Shown: positions 46,843-57,029, counted from the stretch's first letter. The stretch: DNA of 64,000 nt from Flavobacterium sp. UBA2787 (GCA_002352205.1 DEHZ01000001.1:1-64000); one strand, 5' to 3'. Notes: generated by a model not told the origin, from the sequence alone. Program-made: numbers and translations.

Positions 46843-46863
46843 AAAATTTAGTTTGGTTAGGTA

Positions 46864-48906
46864 TTATTGTTTAATCAACTTGTGTGTTGAAGGTGTTCCT
46901 TGGCTATCTTTTGCTAAAAGAATATACGTTCCGGTAGCAAGTGATTGAATTGAGATAGTTTCATTTACCACAGGAGTTTCAAAAACTTTTCTTCCGTTAA
47001 GGTCAAAAATTTCAGCTGAAACAACTTCAGAATTATTTGAAGATTGTAATGTTACAATATCTTTTGCAGGGTTTGGATACACTTTAAAGCTTGAAAAAGC
47101 GTTGTTGTTTACACTTAATGTTTCTCCTTCTACAACCAATAAAGCTTCGTTAATTGAAGGATTATCAATAGTATCAACAATTCCTGAAGGCCATCTTACG
47201 ATGATTTGATCGATTGCTGTTGCTTGACCGATACCAAAATGAACGTTTAAAGAACTCATATAAGCAAACCCTTCACCACTTCTTACGTCTCTAATTTGTT
47301 TACCCCAGGCTCCATAAATTTCAACACGAGCTCCAATTCCGTTTCCGTTACTTTGAATTCCTCTAAAGTTTAATTTTACCCAATTATTATCATTAGCATC
47401 ATTAATTTTTAAAGTATTTCCTGCTTGGATATCTAAAAACCCATCGTTATTAAAATCTCCTACTGGTCCAACCCATAGTCCTGACACTGTAAAAGGAGTA
47501 AAAGTTAAATCTCCGTTTCCAAACATTACAATTCCACCAGAACCCAATACATCAGCAAATCCGTCGTTATCAAAATCATAGGTAATATATTCTGTACCAA
47601 CAGCAGTATTTAAGTTCCATCCTGAACCGACAGTTACATCTGTGAATGTTCCATCACCATTGTTACGCATTAATTTGTGAGCTTCGTTGGTTACATAAGA
47701 ACCAACTAAAACATCCATATCGCCATCATTATCATAATCTGCCCAAGCGGAAGACCATGTTTGAATTGGATCTGCTAATCCGGCTTCTGCACCAACTTCT
47801 GTGAACACACCATTTCCATCATTTCTAAATAATTGATTAGTTCTTCTTGCTATTTCACCACCACATTTAGCGATAAACATATCGATATCTCCATCATTAT
47901 CATAATCAACCCAAAGAGAACCATAATGACCACCTGAAGGATAGTTTCCAATTCCTCCTTGATTAAAACTAAGATTTCCTTCACCATCATTAAGGTAGAA
48001 TACATTTGGAGCCACATCATGACACACAAATGCATCTAAGTGTCCGTCATTATTAATATCAACAAAATTTGAACGTTGTGAAAACACATATTCACTAGTT
48101 GACATCTGAACAAAACCGGTTCCATTGTTTATAGATTTCATAAACGTTACACCTTGTCCTCCTCCATATAATAAATCATTATAACCATCTTTGTCAATAT
48201 CTCCGGCAGCTGTACTCCATGAAGGCATAAATTGTGCACTAGTTGTTGGAATTACTTGGTTTGTGGTAAATCCTCCTTCAGGATTTTGATAAAAAATATG
48301 AACAAAATCTTGACTAATACCAACTATATCATCTAAAAAATCATTATTCATATCCACGGTACACTCCTTAAAAGTTCCTGTTAATGCGATGTTTGTATTT
48401 GTAAATGAAATTCTTGGCACTACGGGTTCTTCATACTCTGACTCAATTAAATCAAAATCGAATCCGCTATCACTCCATTTATCATCAAAAGCAATATAGT
48501 AAGTTACTCCTGCCATAGCTGTAAAGTTTGCTACCGATAAATAACTTGTATTATTATTAGTAGTACATTGAATTACTCCTGAATCATCGTCTCCGGTTAT
48601 ACAAACAAGGGCATCACAGCTACCTGTGTACACTTGAATACGAGTATCTTTACATATATTCACTTGTAAATCAGTTGTAACAGTAACATTTACATTAATT
48701 GTAGAGGTATAAGAATACCATTCACCATTACTAGCTCCTGTTCCGTTTGATGAACAAACCGGTAATGGAATTTGAGTTCCATCAATTGTTGAAACTGTGT
48801 AGGTACCTGCAGTAATTCCTTGAGCTGTAGCACAAGTATCTTGAGCATTTACCTGAAAAAAAGAAATGCTAATAAAAGTCAGCATTAAAATTGTAATTTT
48901 TTTCAT
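46864..48906 (-). CDS. T9SS-secreted FG-GAP/VCBS and ASPIC (CRTAC1-like) protein
   Basis: 680 residues. Signal peptide MKKITILMLTFISISFFQVNAQ. A Cys-containing N-terminal domain (about 25-155), then repeated calcium-loop blades of a beta-propeller (DIDKDGYNDLLYGG, DINNDGHLDAF, DYDNDGDIDMF, DYDNDGDMDVL, DFNNDGFLDI), then an ASPIC/UnbV domain (GIGARVEIYGAWGKQIRDV, FGIGQATAIDQIIVRWPSG), and a type A T9SS tail (FKVYPNPAKDIVTL ... IKQ). Surface protein, calcium dependent by inference. Shares an operon with the cytochrome lipoprotein upstream (29-base spacer). Confidence 0.88.
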   Translation of the reverse strand: MKKITILMLTFISISFFQVNAQDTCATAQGITAGTYTVSTIDGTQIPLPVCSSNGTGASNGEWYSYTSTINVNVTVTTDLQVNICKDTRIQVYTGSCDALVCITGDDDSGVIQCTTNNNTSYLSVANFTAMAGVTYYIAFDDKWSDSGFDFDLIESEYEEPVVPRISFTNTNIALTGTFKECTVDMNNDFLDDIVGISQDFVHIFYQNPEGGFTTNQVIPTTSAQFMPSWSTAAGDIDKDGYNDLLYGGGQGVTFMKSINNGTGFVQMSTSEYVFSQRSNFVDINNDGHLDAFVCHDVAPNVFYLNDGEGNLSFNQGGIGNYPSGGHYGSLWVDYDNDGDIDMFIAKCGGEIARRTNQLFRNDGNGVFTEVGAEAGLADPIQTWSSAWADYDNDGDMDVLVGSYVTNEAHKLMRNNGDGTFTDVTVGSGWNLNTAVGTEYITYDFDNDGFADVLGSGGIVMFGNGDLTFTPFTVSGLWVGPVGDFNNDGFLDIQAGNTLKINDANDNNWVKLNFRGIQSNGNGIGARVEIYGAWGKQIRDVRSGEGFAYMSSLNVHFGIGQATAIDQIIVRWPSGIVDTIDNPSINEALLVVEGETLSVNNNAFSSFKVYPNPAKDIVTLQSSNNSEVVSAEIFDLNGRKVFETPVVNETISIQSLATGTYILLAKDSQGTPSTHKLIKQ

Positions 48907-48935
48907 GTTATTTAGTTTATTTTTAGTTAGTTATA

Positions 48936-50351
48936 TTAATTACATCCATTTAAAGAATTAATCCAATCCTGAATCAATTGAACTCCTTCTTCATGTATTA
49001 CTGATCTGCCAACTAAAGGCATCATCAAATTTGCTTCATTAGTATTCATTCTACCATGTAAAGCAGAACGTGCAGGATTTCCTGGTTCAACGATACTTGT
49101 GGCACCATCTACTGGTTGAACCGGTGGCACACAAATACCTAAATTGGCAGGTATTGTTGTATCTACAAAATCTAGGCGAATGTCTCTGTAATTACAATGT
49201 CCCATTTCGCTGTGGCAGTGAGCACAATTAATATCAAGATAGGAACGAACTCGTAAATCTAATGATTTAGAAGTATCATTATAATCAACTGCTGAAGCTA
49301 TTGTATTTGGTAAGTTATCTTGCAAATAACCCATCTCAATCCATTTTGCCAATTGATTTTGCATTCCGGTTTGATAATTATAAATAGTATTTAAATTTTG
49401 TGGTTTAATTCCGATTGGAATTGGATTTACTTCTTGTTTATGACAAGTTAAACATTCAACCTCCGAAGGAATTCTATAATTTGAAACCGTTTGAGAAACT
49501 CCATTTTGATTCAACCAAGTTATACTCGTCAAACTTCCTCCTGTTTGTAAAAAAGCTTCGGTTTGTTCATTGTTCCAAACATATTCGGCAAAAATCCAAC
49601 CTTCACTTTTTCTAATCATTAAACGAGTTTCAATAATTCGGGTTGTATTGGAAGGTTGTACATTATTGTAGTAAAAATTCTTAATCAAAACAGCTCCAAC
49701 AGGCAATTCTAAATTATTTTCATCACCGTTATAGGTTGCAGTTGTTCCATCCGGCATCCAAACAAATCGTGCTTTTAGAGCATAATCTGTAAAAAGAGAA
49801 CTTGCCGGTTTATATGGTAAAACACCATAAGATGGATTTTGATTTTTTATATCGCCAACAAAAAATTTGTAGTCGGATAATTTTGGATAAGGAACTTGAG
49901 TTAAATCAACAACTGCTATTGAAACGGCTGTTATAGTTACATTGGCTTGATTGGAGACATTTCCTTCCAAATCTTCTACAGTATATTTAATAACTGTAGG
50001 ATTTCCAATAAAAGATTCTGAAGGAGTAAATGTAATATTTCCGCTCAATGCATTTACTGTCCAAATTCCTTCATTAGCAACATCTAATTTGTCTAATGTT
50101 CCGTTTGAATCAGTATCTACTCCTCCAACAATGCTTACAGTTGTTGGAATTACTTCATCTCCGGTTATATCGTTCTCTAAAACTGGGATTTCCACAGATT
50201 CTGCCAAAGGATAAGTTGCAAAATCATCAGTAGCAATGGGCAAAACATCTTCAATCGGAGTATAATCATCATCATCAGAACATGAAACGATAGTAAAAGT
50301 TGAGCCTAAAGTAAAAATAAATAGGAATAAATATGCGTAACTCTTTTTCAT
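48936..50351 (-). CDS. Diheme c-type cytochrome lipoprotein (SO2930-like)
   Basis: 471 residues. Lipobox TIVSC, Cys at 24, then an acidic DDDD. Cadherin-like immunoglobulin domain (about 45-145: VLENDITGD, ITFTPSESFIGN), then a cytochrome part with two CxxCH heme sites, CLTCHK near 298 and CAHCHS near 375. The second half matches the SO2930-type diheme family (YLDINCAHCHSEMGH, NPARSALHGRM). Electron transfer at the outer membrane or periplasm; partner enzyme unknown. First gene of the pair; a TATTTTTG box is at 50375-50382 on the minus strand. Confidence 0.85.
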   Translation of the reverse strand: MKKSYAYLFLFIFTLGSTFTIVSCSDDDDYTPIEDVLPIATDDFATYPLAESVEIPVLENDITGDEVIPTTVSIVGGVDTDSNGTLDKLDVANEGIWTVNALSGNITFTPSESFIGNPTVIKYTVEDLEGNVSNQANVTITAVSIAVVDLTQVPYPKLSDYKFFVGDIKNQNPSYGVLPYKPASSLFTDYALKARFVWMPDGTTATYNGDENNLELPVGAVLIKNFYYNNVQPSNTTRIIETRLMIRKSEGWIFAEYVWNNEQTEAFLQTGGSLTSITWLNQNGVSQTVSNYRIPSEVECLTCHKQEVNPIPIGIKPQNLNTIYNYQTGMQNQLAKWIEMGYLQDNLPNTIASAVDYNDTSKSLDLRVRSYLDINCAHCHSEMGHCNYRDIRLDFVDTTIPANLGICVPPVQPVDGATSIVEPGNPARSALHGRMNTNEANLMMPLVGRSVIHEEGVQLIQDWINSLNGCN

Positions 50352-50563
50352 TATTAGTTTTTGGAATTTGCATCCAAAAATAATAAAAAATCAATAAGAT
50401 TCACAAATAAACTGAAATAGTTTTAAGAATTTACAAGCAAAAAAAGCAAATTCAATACGGTTACGTCATTTCAAATTTTTAAAATACCTCAAAAGTTCTT
50501 TATTCATAAGGTTTTCTTAATTTCTTGAAAACACAAAACTATATGAATCTGAAAATGTGAATC

Positions 50564-51931
50564 TTACATTTCTTCGCCTTCTTCTTCGCCTGCTCGTTTT
50601 AAAATAGATTCAGGAAGTGCTTTTTTGGCTTTTGCACCCATTTTTCTGAGACGTTCTACACTACCTACAAGGTTTCCTTTGCCTTCTACCAATTTTCCCA
50701 TTGCATTTCCGTATTCCACTTTTGCTTCATCCATTTTTTTGCCGATTTTGATTAAATCGGAAACAAAACCTTCAAATTTATCATACAAAGCTCCAGCCTG
50801 ACGAGCAATTTCTAAAGCATTTTCTTGTTGCTTTTGATTGGTCCACATGCTGTCAATGGTTCGCAAGGTTGCTAATAAAGTTGTTGGCGTAACAATGATG
50901 ATATTTCTTTCAAAAGCTTTGTTATACAACGAATTATCATCATTCAAAGCAATCGCAAAAGCGGATTCAATCGGAATAAAAAGCAAGACAAAATCCGGAC
51001 TTTCCATTTGATACAAATCGTGGTAATTTTTATCACTCAATTGTTCTACGTGACGTTTGATAGAATTGATATGTTCTCTTAAAAATACTGCTTTTTGCAC
51101 ATCATCTTCCTCGTTAGCATAACGTTCATAAGCCGTCAACGAAACTTTTGAATCGACAATCATTTTCTTTCCATCAGGTAAACTAATCACGACATCCGGA
51201 AAAACACGACTGCCCTCTTCAGTTTGAAAACTTTGTTGCACGTGATATTCACGCCCTTTTTCTAATCCGGATTTTTCGAGAACGCGTTCCAAAATTAATT
51301 CGCCCCAATTTCCTTGCATTTTACTGTCGCCTTTCAACGCTTTTGTCAAATTGAGCGTTTCTTTACTCATTTGCTCATTCATTTCTTTCAACCCAACAAT
51401 TTGCTGACGAAGAGCAGCGTGATAATCAATGCTTTCTTTGTGCGTATCTTCTACTTTCTTTTCAAAATGTTGAATTTTTTCCTGTAATGGCGATAAAATA
51501 TTTTTTAAATTTTCCTTATTTTGTTCCGTAAATTTCACTGTTTTTTCTTCGAGAATTTTATTGGCTAAATTTTCAAATTCTTTCGTAAATTTTTCCTGTA
51601 ACTCCTCTACTTCTTGTTTTTGTTCTTTGTTGCGTTGCCAAAGATTTTCAAAATCGGCTTCTTTTTTGGTCAATTGCATCGATAAAGAATCTTTTTCTCG
51701 GCGAATTTCTTCTTTATCTTTTCTTTCTAATTCTAAATTTTTTTCAAACTGATTTTTTTCCTCTAAAAAAGAAATTTTTAATTGATTAATTTGAGCCAAA
51801 AGTCCATTCACTCGTTCTTCCAAACCTGATTTTTCTGATTTGGATTGAGCTGTGAAAAGTAGTTTTCCGATATAAATTCCTATGGCTAAAGCAAGAATAA
51901 ATACAATGGTAAAAAGAATAATGTCCGACAT
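50564..51931 (-). CDS. rmuC: DNA recombination protein RmuC
   Basis: 455 residues from ATG 51931; the 18 extra codons upstream start at a poor position and would bury the membrane helix. One N-terminal membrane helix (IILFTIVFILALAIGIYIG), a long coiled coil (about 45-190) and the RmuC nuclease-like domain with GNWGELILERVLEKSGL, VFPDVVISLPDGKKMIVDSKVSL. Limits DNA rearrangement between inverted repeats in E. coli. Ends AGEEEGEEM. Confidence 0.93.
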   Translation of the reverse strand: MSDIILFTIVFILALAIGIYIGKLLFTAQSKSEKSGLEERVNGLLAQINQLKISFLEEKNQFEKNLELERKDKEEIRREKDSLSMQLTKKEADFENLWQRNKEQKQEVEELQEKFTKEFENLANKILEEKTVKFTEQNKENLKNILSPLQEKIQHFEKKVEDTHKESIDYHAALRQQIVGLKEMNEQMSKETLNLTKALKGDSKMQGNWGELILERVLEKSGLEKGREYHVQQSFQTEEGSRVFPDVVISLPDGKKMIVDSKVSLTAYERYANEEDDVQKAVFLREHINSIKRHVEQLSDKNYHDLYQMESPDFVLLFIPIESAFAIALNDDNSLYNKAFERNIIIVTPTTLLATLRTIDSMWTNQKQQENALEIARQAGALYDKFEGFVSDLIKIGKKMDEAKVEYGNAMGKLVEGKGNLVGSVERLRKMGAKAKKALPESILKRAGEEEGEEM

Positions 51932-52041
51932 TTGGCGATGATTTTTTGAAAAGTAAAAATACGTAAAAGAAAAATGCATATACAAAGAACTCGTTCGATT
52001 TAAATGAAAAAATTTTTATCTTTAACAAAAATAGGTTCACT

Positions 52042-53649
52042 ATGCAAGACAAATCTTTACTTAGAAGTCAGCTTTTTCAACATTTAGATGGATTAGTAAC
52101 CGCTCCCGTAGCCTATGCTTTATGGGGAAAAGGTGTGTTGGATTATTTATTATCTGAAAAATCAGTTTCACTGTCTGATTTGTCAACGCAATTCAAATCA
52201 AACGAAGGTTATCTCAATGTGGCGATGCGGGTTTTGGCTTCACAAGGTTTTATTGATTTTCAAGTGAATAATCAATCGAATGAAGTTTCCTATTCGATAA
52301 ACGAAAAAAGTAAACTTGCATTTAATTTGTTTCCGTTGTATAAGGATGTAGTGGAATTATCCAAATTCGCCGGAAATTTTCATAATCGGGTTTTTCAGGA
52401 AGAACCTTTTTTACGTTTAAAACCATTGTTTGAAAAATATAAAAACAATTGTGGAATCACTTTTTCGGATGATGAAACAACACTTTCGATTCAAAAGCAA
52501 GTTTTACGACATATTGAAGGGAATTTAGTGGGTTCCACCTTAGTACGATTGGGAATGAATGGCATGTTTCATAAGTATTTTATGGAAACGAGTTTTAAAC
52601 CGGAAGAATTTCACAAACAACCGGAACATTTTACGCAAATTCTGAACTTTTTTGTGCATTTGGGATGGTTCACCGAAAAAAACGGATTTTATCAATTTAC
52701 GGAAGATGGTTTATTCTTTGCTAAAAAAGTGGCGGCTTATGGCGTTACGGTTTCCTATTTACCAATGTTTCGAAAAGTAGATGAATTGATTTTTGGCAAT
52801 CCAAATGTGCTACGAAATGTAGGTTTAGGCGAAGATGAATTGCACGTGGACCGTGAAATGAATGTTTGGGGAAGTGGCGGAGCTCACGCAACCTATTTTA
52901 AAGTAGTTGATGAAATTATAATTGAACTTTTTAACCGTCCGATTGAAGAACAACCGAAAGGTATTTTAGATATGGGATGTGGTAACGGAGCCTTTATTCA
53001 GCATATTTTTGAAGTCATTGATCGACAAACATTGCGAGGAAGAATGTTGGATGATTATCCCCTATTTTTGGTCGGTGCCGATTATAATCAAGCTGCGTTG
53101 AAAGTCACCAGAGCCAATTTGATTAATGCTGATATCTGGGCAAAAGTGATTTGGGGCGATATTGGTCAACCCGATGTATTAGCCAAAGATTTAAGTGAAA
53201 ATTACGGTATTCAATTAAATGATTTGTTGAATGTTCGAACCTTTCTGGACCACAACCGAATTTGGGAAAATCCGAAAACGAAAACACCAAATCGCTTAAG
53301 TCCATCAACTGGAGCTTTTGCTTTTCGAGGTGAGCGAATTACAAATAATGATGTGGAAGATAATTTATTAGAACATTTGAAAAAATGGTCCCCTTTTGTG
53401 GCAAAATACGGTTTGCTTTTAATTGAATTACATACGATTTCACCTGACTTAACGGCAAAAAATTTAGGCAAAACAGCAGCAACAGCTTATGATGCTACAC
53501 ACGGATTTTCCGATCAGTACATTGTTGAAATTGATGTTTTGCATAAAATTGCTGCCGAAGCAGGATTGCAACCCGACGAAAAATTATTTCATAAATTCCC
53601 AAACACGGAGTATGCAACCGTGAGTATTAATTTGTTGAAAGGGAAATAA
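52042..53649 (+). CDS. Large class I methyltransferase with N-terminal winged helix
   Basis: 535 residues, no signal peptide. N-terminal dimerisation/winged-helix part (LVTAPVAYALWGKGVLDYLL, YLNVAMRVLASQGFIDF), a middle helical stretch, and a SAM-binding core from about 300 (GILDMGCGNGAFIQHIF, GADYNQAALKVT). Resembles the AprA-type methyltransferases of natural-product pathways in layout, but no such cluster is nearby, so the substrate is unknown. Function call is general. Confidence 0.78.
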   Translation: MQDKSLLRSQLFQHLDGLVTAPVAYALWGKGVLDYLLSEKSVSLSDLSTQFKSNEGYLNVAMRVLASQGFIDFQVNNQSNEVSYSINEKSKLAFNLFPLYKDVVELSKFAGNFHNRVFQEEPFLRLKPLFEKYKNNCGITFSDDETTLSIQKQVLRHIEGNLVGSTLVRLGMNGMFHKYFMETSFKPEEFHKQPEHFTQILNFFVHLGWFTEKNGFYQFTEDGLFFAKKVAAYGVTVSYLPMFRKVDELIFGNPNVLRNVGLGEDELHVDREMNVWGSGGAHATYFKVVDEIIIELFNRPIEEQPKGILDMGCGNGAFIQHIFEVIDRQTLRGRMLDDYPLFLVGADYNQAALKVTRANLINADIWAKVIWGDIGQPDVLAKDLSENYGIQLNDLLNVRTFLDHNRIWENPKTKTPNRLSPSTGAFAFRGERITNNDVEDNLLEHLKKWSPFVAKYGLLLIELHTISPDLTAKNLGKTAATAYDATHGFSDQYIVEIDVLHKIAAEAGLQPDEKLFHKFPNTEYATVSINLLKGK

Positions 53650-53650
53650 T

Positions 53651-53884
53651 TTAACCCAAAAAAGCAATTCCAAAAAAAGCAAACACTAAAATTAAATGCA
53701 CAAATAACCACGCTTTTTGCCAAGTTGGTCGTTCGTTGAAAGGTTGTTTTTGATCGAACGGATCAAAAGCTAACGCAATTCCTAACATCATTCCGGCGTC
53801 GCTGTAGTTTTGCGAAAAAATCGCATAATACAATCCAAATAAAACAAAACCTCCGTATAAAAATCTGTAAAATTTAGTATCCAT
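53651..53884 (-). CDS. Small membrane protein, unknown
   Basis: 77 residues with three hydrophobic segments (FVLFGLYYAIF, AGMMLGIALAF, KAWLFVHLILVFAFFGIAFLG) and a cytosolic loop FDPFDQKQPFNERPTWQ. One base after the end of the methyltransferase gene on the other strand. Recurrent in flavobacteria as far as I recall; function unknown. Confidence 0.65.
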   Translation of the reverse strand: MDTKFYRFLYGGFVLFGLYYAIFSQNYSDAGMMLGIALAFDPFDQKQPFNERPTWQKAWLFVHLILVFAFFGIAFLG

Positions 53885-53966
53885 AATCTACTCATTTTAA
53901 GTTTATTAATAAGTAGAATTTGAATTTATTTTGTTACTTCAACGAATGTAAAAAGATTGTTAAGTT

Positions 53967-54737
53967 TTAGATGATTACAAACTTTCCTTTTGAAGTATCG
54001 AACTGAATATGTTCGTTTTTAAATAAAGTAGAAAAAACACCTTTTGAAATTAAATTACAAGGTTGATCTTGTATGACGGTTTTTCCGTCCATCACAATCA
54101 TTTCATCACTCAATTGAATGGCTAAATCAATGTCGTGAGTGGAAAATAAAATGCATTTTTGGGTTTCAGTAGTTAATTTTTTCAAGAGTTTAAAAAGCGA
54201 AACTTTATGTAGTAAATCCAAATGCGTAGTAGGTTCATCCAAAACAATCAGCGGTGTGTCTTGTGCTAATGCTCTGGCTATTAAAACTTTTTGCAATTGT
54301 CCGTCGCTGATTTCGTAATGCTTTTGATGGATTAGATGATTGATTTCAGTTAGTTCAATGGCTTCATCGATTTTGATTTTATCGTCGTCTGTTAATTTCC
54401 CAAGCCAATTGGTATAGGGTTGTCTTCCTAACGCAATTAATTCATAAACGGTTAAATTACTTGGTGGTAATTTTTCGGTTAACACCACACTAATTTGTTG
54501 AGCCAAAGCTAATGGTTCAAAAACTTCGATTGATTTTTCGTTTAATAAAACGGTTCCTGAAAGTGGTTTTTGAATGCCGGTAATAGTTCGCAACAAAGTT
54601 GATTTCCCAATTCCGTTTGCTCCTACTAAACCGATTAATTTTCCGGGTTCCAAACTAATTGCAACGTCTGAAGCTACCGTTTTGGTAGTTGCTTTAGAAG
54701 TGTAGCCGATTGTGAGATTTTTGGTTTGGAGAATCAT
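53967..54737 (-). CDS. ABC transporter ATPase, BtuD/FecE type
   Basis: 256 residues. Walker A GANGIGKST, Q-loop, signature SDGQLQKVLIARAL (a variant of LSGGQ), Walker B LIVLDEPTTHLD, switch His in FSTHD. Energises the permease encoded just upstream. Together with the BtuF-like and BtuC-like genes it makes one minus-strand operon; cobalamin is the likely cargo because of the divergent riboswitch-controlled receptor. Confidence 0.9.
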   Translation of the reverse strand: MILQTKNLTIGYTSKATTKTVASDVAISLEPGKLIGLVGANGIGKSTLLRTITGIQKPLSGTVLLNEKSIEVFEPLALAQQISVVLTEKLPPSNLTVYELIALGRQPYTNWLGKLTDDDKIKIDEAIELTEINHLIHQKHYEISDGQLQKVLIARALAQDTPLIVLDEPTTHLDLLHKVSLFKLLKKLTTETQKCILFSTHDIDLAIQLSDEMIVMDGKTVIQDQPCNLISKGVFSTLFKNEHIQFDTSKGKFVII

Positions 54738-54739
54738 TT

Positions 54740-54779
54740 TTTTTGAGTTGCTGAGTTGCTGAGATACTGAGTTGCTGGG
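54740..54779 (-). repeat. TTGCTGAG-type spacer repeat, copy 2
   Basis: GAGTTGCTGAGTTGCTGAGA then a related unit sit in the 47-base gap between ATPase and permease genes; same unit type as 2757-2795. Confidence 0.5.
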
Positions 54780-54784
54780 TTTTA

Positions 54785-55798
54785 TTAAATCATTATTTTT
54801 CGTTTTCTAACTAATAGCCAGACCACCACCGGTGCTCCAACCATAGAAGTTATGGCATTAATTGGTAAGGTATAATCGCTGCCGGGAAGTTGAGCGATGC
54901 TGTCGCAAATTAACATCAAAATGGCTCCAATTAGTAATGTGCTCCAAAATAGAATGAAATGATTGCTGGTTTGAAAAAGCAATTTTGCTAAATGAGGAAC
55001 AGCCAATCCGACAAAAGCGATTGGTCCTGCAAAAGCGGTAATGCTTCCGGCTAAAATACTGGTGGCAAAGATGATTATTAAACGCGTTCTTCTGAAATTT
55101 AAACCTAAACTTTTAGCATAATTCTCTCCTAATAATAATGCATTCAAAGGTTTGATGCTGAAAATACTCAACACTAATCCCAAACCACAACATATAGCTA
55201 AAATTAAAATGGAATTCCACGGTAAATTAGCTAAACTTCCCATTGACCAAAAGGTGAATTTTTGTAGTTCTTGAGCAGTGCTGAAATAACTCAACACACT
55301 TACAATCGCACTGGTGAAACTACCAAACATCAATCCGACAATTAAAATCGCCATTGTGTCACGCAATTTTTGTGAAACTACCAAAACCGCTAATAAAACT
55401 AAAAAACTTCCCAAAGACGAAGCCAAAACGATTCCATAATCGGAAACCAAAAAAGAAGGTAAAAAACCGGCTCCCATGATGACAAAAGCAACACCTAGAC
55501 TCGAACCGGAACTCAATCCTAACACATACGGTCCGGCAAGCGGATTTCTAAACAACGTTTGCATTAATAAACCTGAAATCGACAAACCCATTCCGACTAA
55601 AATGGCTGTGATGGCTTTTGGAAGGCGAAAATTCCATAAAATAATTTCCCAAGAAGGTTTGATTTCTTTTCCAATAATTGAATTAAAAATTTCGATTGTT
55701 GGAATGGAAACTGAACCTAAACTAAGGTTAAGTAAAAACGTTCCGATTAAAACGAAACTTAAAAAAACGAAAAGTATTTTATGTTTTTGAGTTGGCAA
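54785..55798 (-). CDS. ABC transporter permease, BtuC/FecCD type
   Basis: 337 residues, about ten membrane helices. FecCD signatures: LPKAITAILVGMGLSISGLLMQTLFRNPLAGP, LGLSSGSSLGV, FVGLAVPHLAKLL (parts given). The start appears to be TTG at 55798: no in-frame ATG lies near, and an in-frame stop is a few codons upstream. Inner-membrane channel of the B12-type importer. Confidence 0.92.
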   Translation of the reverse strand: MPTQKHKILFVFLSFVLIGTFLLNLSLGSVSIPTIEIFNSIIGKEIKPSWEIILWNFRLPKAITAILVGMGLSISGLLMQTLFRNPLAGPYVLGLSSGSSLGVAFVIMGAGFLPSFLVSDYGIVLASSLGSFLVLLAVLVVSQKLRDTMAILIVGLMFGSFTSAIVSVLSYFSTAQELQKFTFWSMGSLANLPWNSILILAICCGLGLVLSIFSIKPLNALLLGENYAKSLGLNFRRTRLIIIFATSILAGSITAFAGPIAFVGLAVPHLAKLLFQTSNHFILFWSTLLIGAILMLICDSIAQLPGSDYTLPINAITSMVGAPVVVWLLVRKRKIMI

Positions 55799-55861
55799 TT
55801 TTTTAAACCATTAAGAAAGTTGTAAATATACTAAGACTTTAATTAAAATGTAATTCGTTGA

Positions 55862-56992
55862 TTATTTCAATTTCTCAAAAAAATACAGTTCATAATCGTT
55901 CAATAATTCCGGATGAAGAATTTTGATTAAATCTTTGAGCACTAAATCCGGACGATTAGACGCTAATTCATAATAAATTACGCCTCCGGTTTTTCCTTTT
56001 TTGGAACTGAACGAATAAACGTTTTTGTTTTGAAAAGATTTGAAATATTTGTAGTTTGGATTGGCTTTTTCAAGTTCTTCGAAGGACGTAAATTGTCCGG
56101 GACCAATCCAAAAATCGGCATCTTGGGCTTTTTCGAGAACGGTTTCAAACGATAAAGATAAACTTCCTGTTCCTTCGGAATCTTTCCAGAAATAATTGCC
56201 GTTTGCATTGTCTAGAAATTGAGCAGCCCAACTTTTTCCTTGTGGCAAATACCATTGATCTTGGTAAATGGCTCCGCTCAAAATGGTTGGTTTTGAAGTG
56301 GCTTTTTTGGCTAATTCAATGGCTTCCAAATAATCATTTTCGATGGTTTTGAAAACTTGATCTGCCTTTTCTTCCAAGCCGAATAAAACACCAAAAAGTT
56401 GAATCCATTCGGCTCGACCGAGCGGATGTTGTTCTGTCCAGTCGCCATTGTAGAGAATTTTTAGACCATTTTGTTGCAGATTATCATAGGTTTTCTTTTC
56501 GCCATCTACGCCAAATCCGATGATTAGGTCGGGTTGCATATCGAGTAAAACTTCGGTGTTTAAACTTTGGTTGGTTCCGATTTCGCGTACTTTTCCGGTT
56601 TCGATTAAAGTTCTTGTTTTTTCAGAGGAAATGTAATCAGTATTTGGAAATCCGATTAATTTATTTTCTACTTCTAATAGTTCTAATGCCGGAATGTGTG
56701 TGGTTGATGTTACTACAATTGATTTTATCGGAACTTGGATGGCGGAATATTTTTGTAAACTATCGGGAATTTTAGCTGATTGTTTGTGTAAAATATAGGT
56801 ATAATTTTTATCGGCTGTTGGCCAAGGATTGGAAACGGTTACGATTGAAAAATCAGCATATTTTTGAATGGAAAGTCCGCTGGCATAGCGAATGTAATTT
56901 TCGGGAGATTGGTTTTCTGTATTTTTATTCTCTTTTTGCTGACATGAAATCAAAATAAAAGAAAATATGGAAAGTAATATGTAGTTTTTCAT
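55862..56992 (-). CDS. ABC transporter substrate-binding lipoprotein, BtuF type
   Basis: 376 residues from ATG 56992; an upstream TTG at 57028 is rejected because it precedes the signal peptide. Lipobox LISC, Cys at 17. Periplasmic-binding fold of class III: VPALELLEVENKLIGFPN, EVLLDMQPDLIIGFG, GAIYQDQWYLPQGKS. Binds the ligand in the periplasm (tethered to a membrane). First gene of the three-gene operon. Confidence 0.9.
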   Translation of the reverse strand: MKNYILLSIFSFILISCQQKENKNTENQSPENYIRYASGLSIQKYADFSIVTVSNPWPTADKNYTYILHKQSAKIPDSLQKYSAIQVPIKSIVVTSTTHIPALELLEVENKLIGFPNTDYISSEKTRTLIETGKVREIGTNQSLNTEVLLDMQPDLIIGFGVDGEKKTYDNLQQNGLKILYNGDWTEQHPLGRAEWIQLFGVLFGLEEKADQVFKTIENDYLEAIELAKKATSKPTILSGAIYQDQWYLPQGKSWAAQFLDNANGNYFWKDSEGTGSLSLSFETVLEKAQDADFWIGPGQFTSFEELEKANPNYKYFKSFQNKNVYSFSSKKGKTGGVIYYELASNRPDLVLKDLIKILHPELLNDYELYFFEKLK

Positions 56993-57006
56993 TAAGTGCT
57001 TTTTTG

Positions 57007-57029
57007 CAAAGGTAACTGTTTGTAACAAA
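57007..57029 (-). promoter_or_regulatory. Promoter and palindrome of the BtuF-type operon
   Basis: On the minus strand TACCTTTG (57007-57014) is a -7 box only about 15 bases before the ATG, giving a very short leader. Just upstream the perfect palindrome TTTGT-T-ACAAA (57019-57029 on the plus strand as TTTGTAACAAA) is a candidate operator. Confidence 0.45.
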
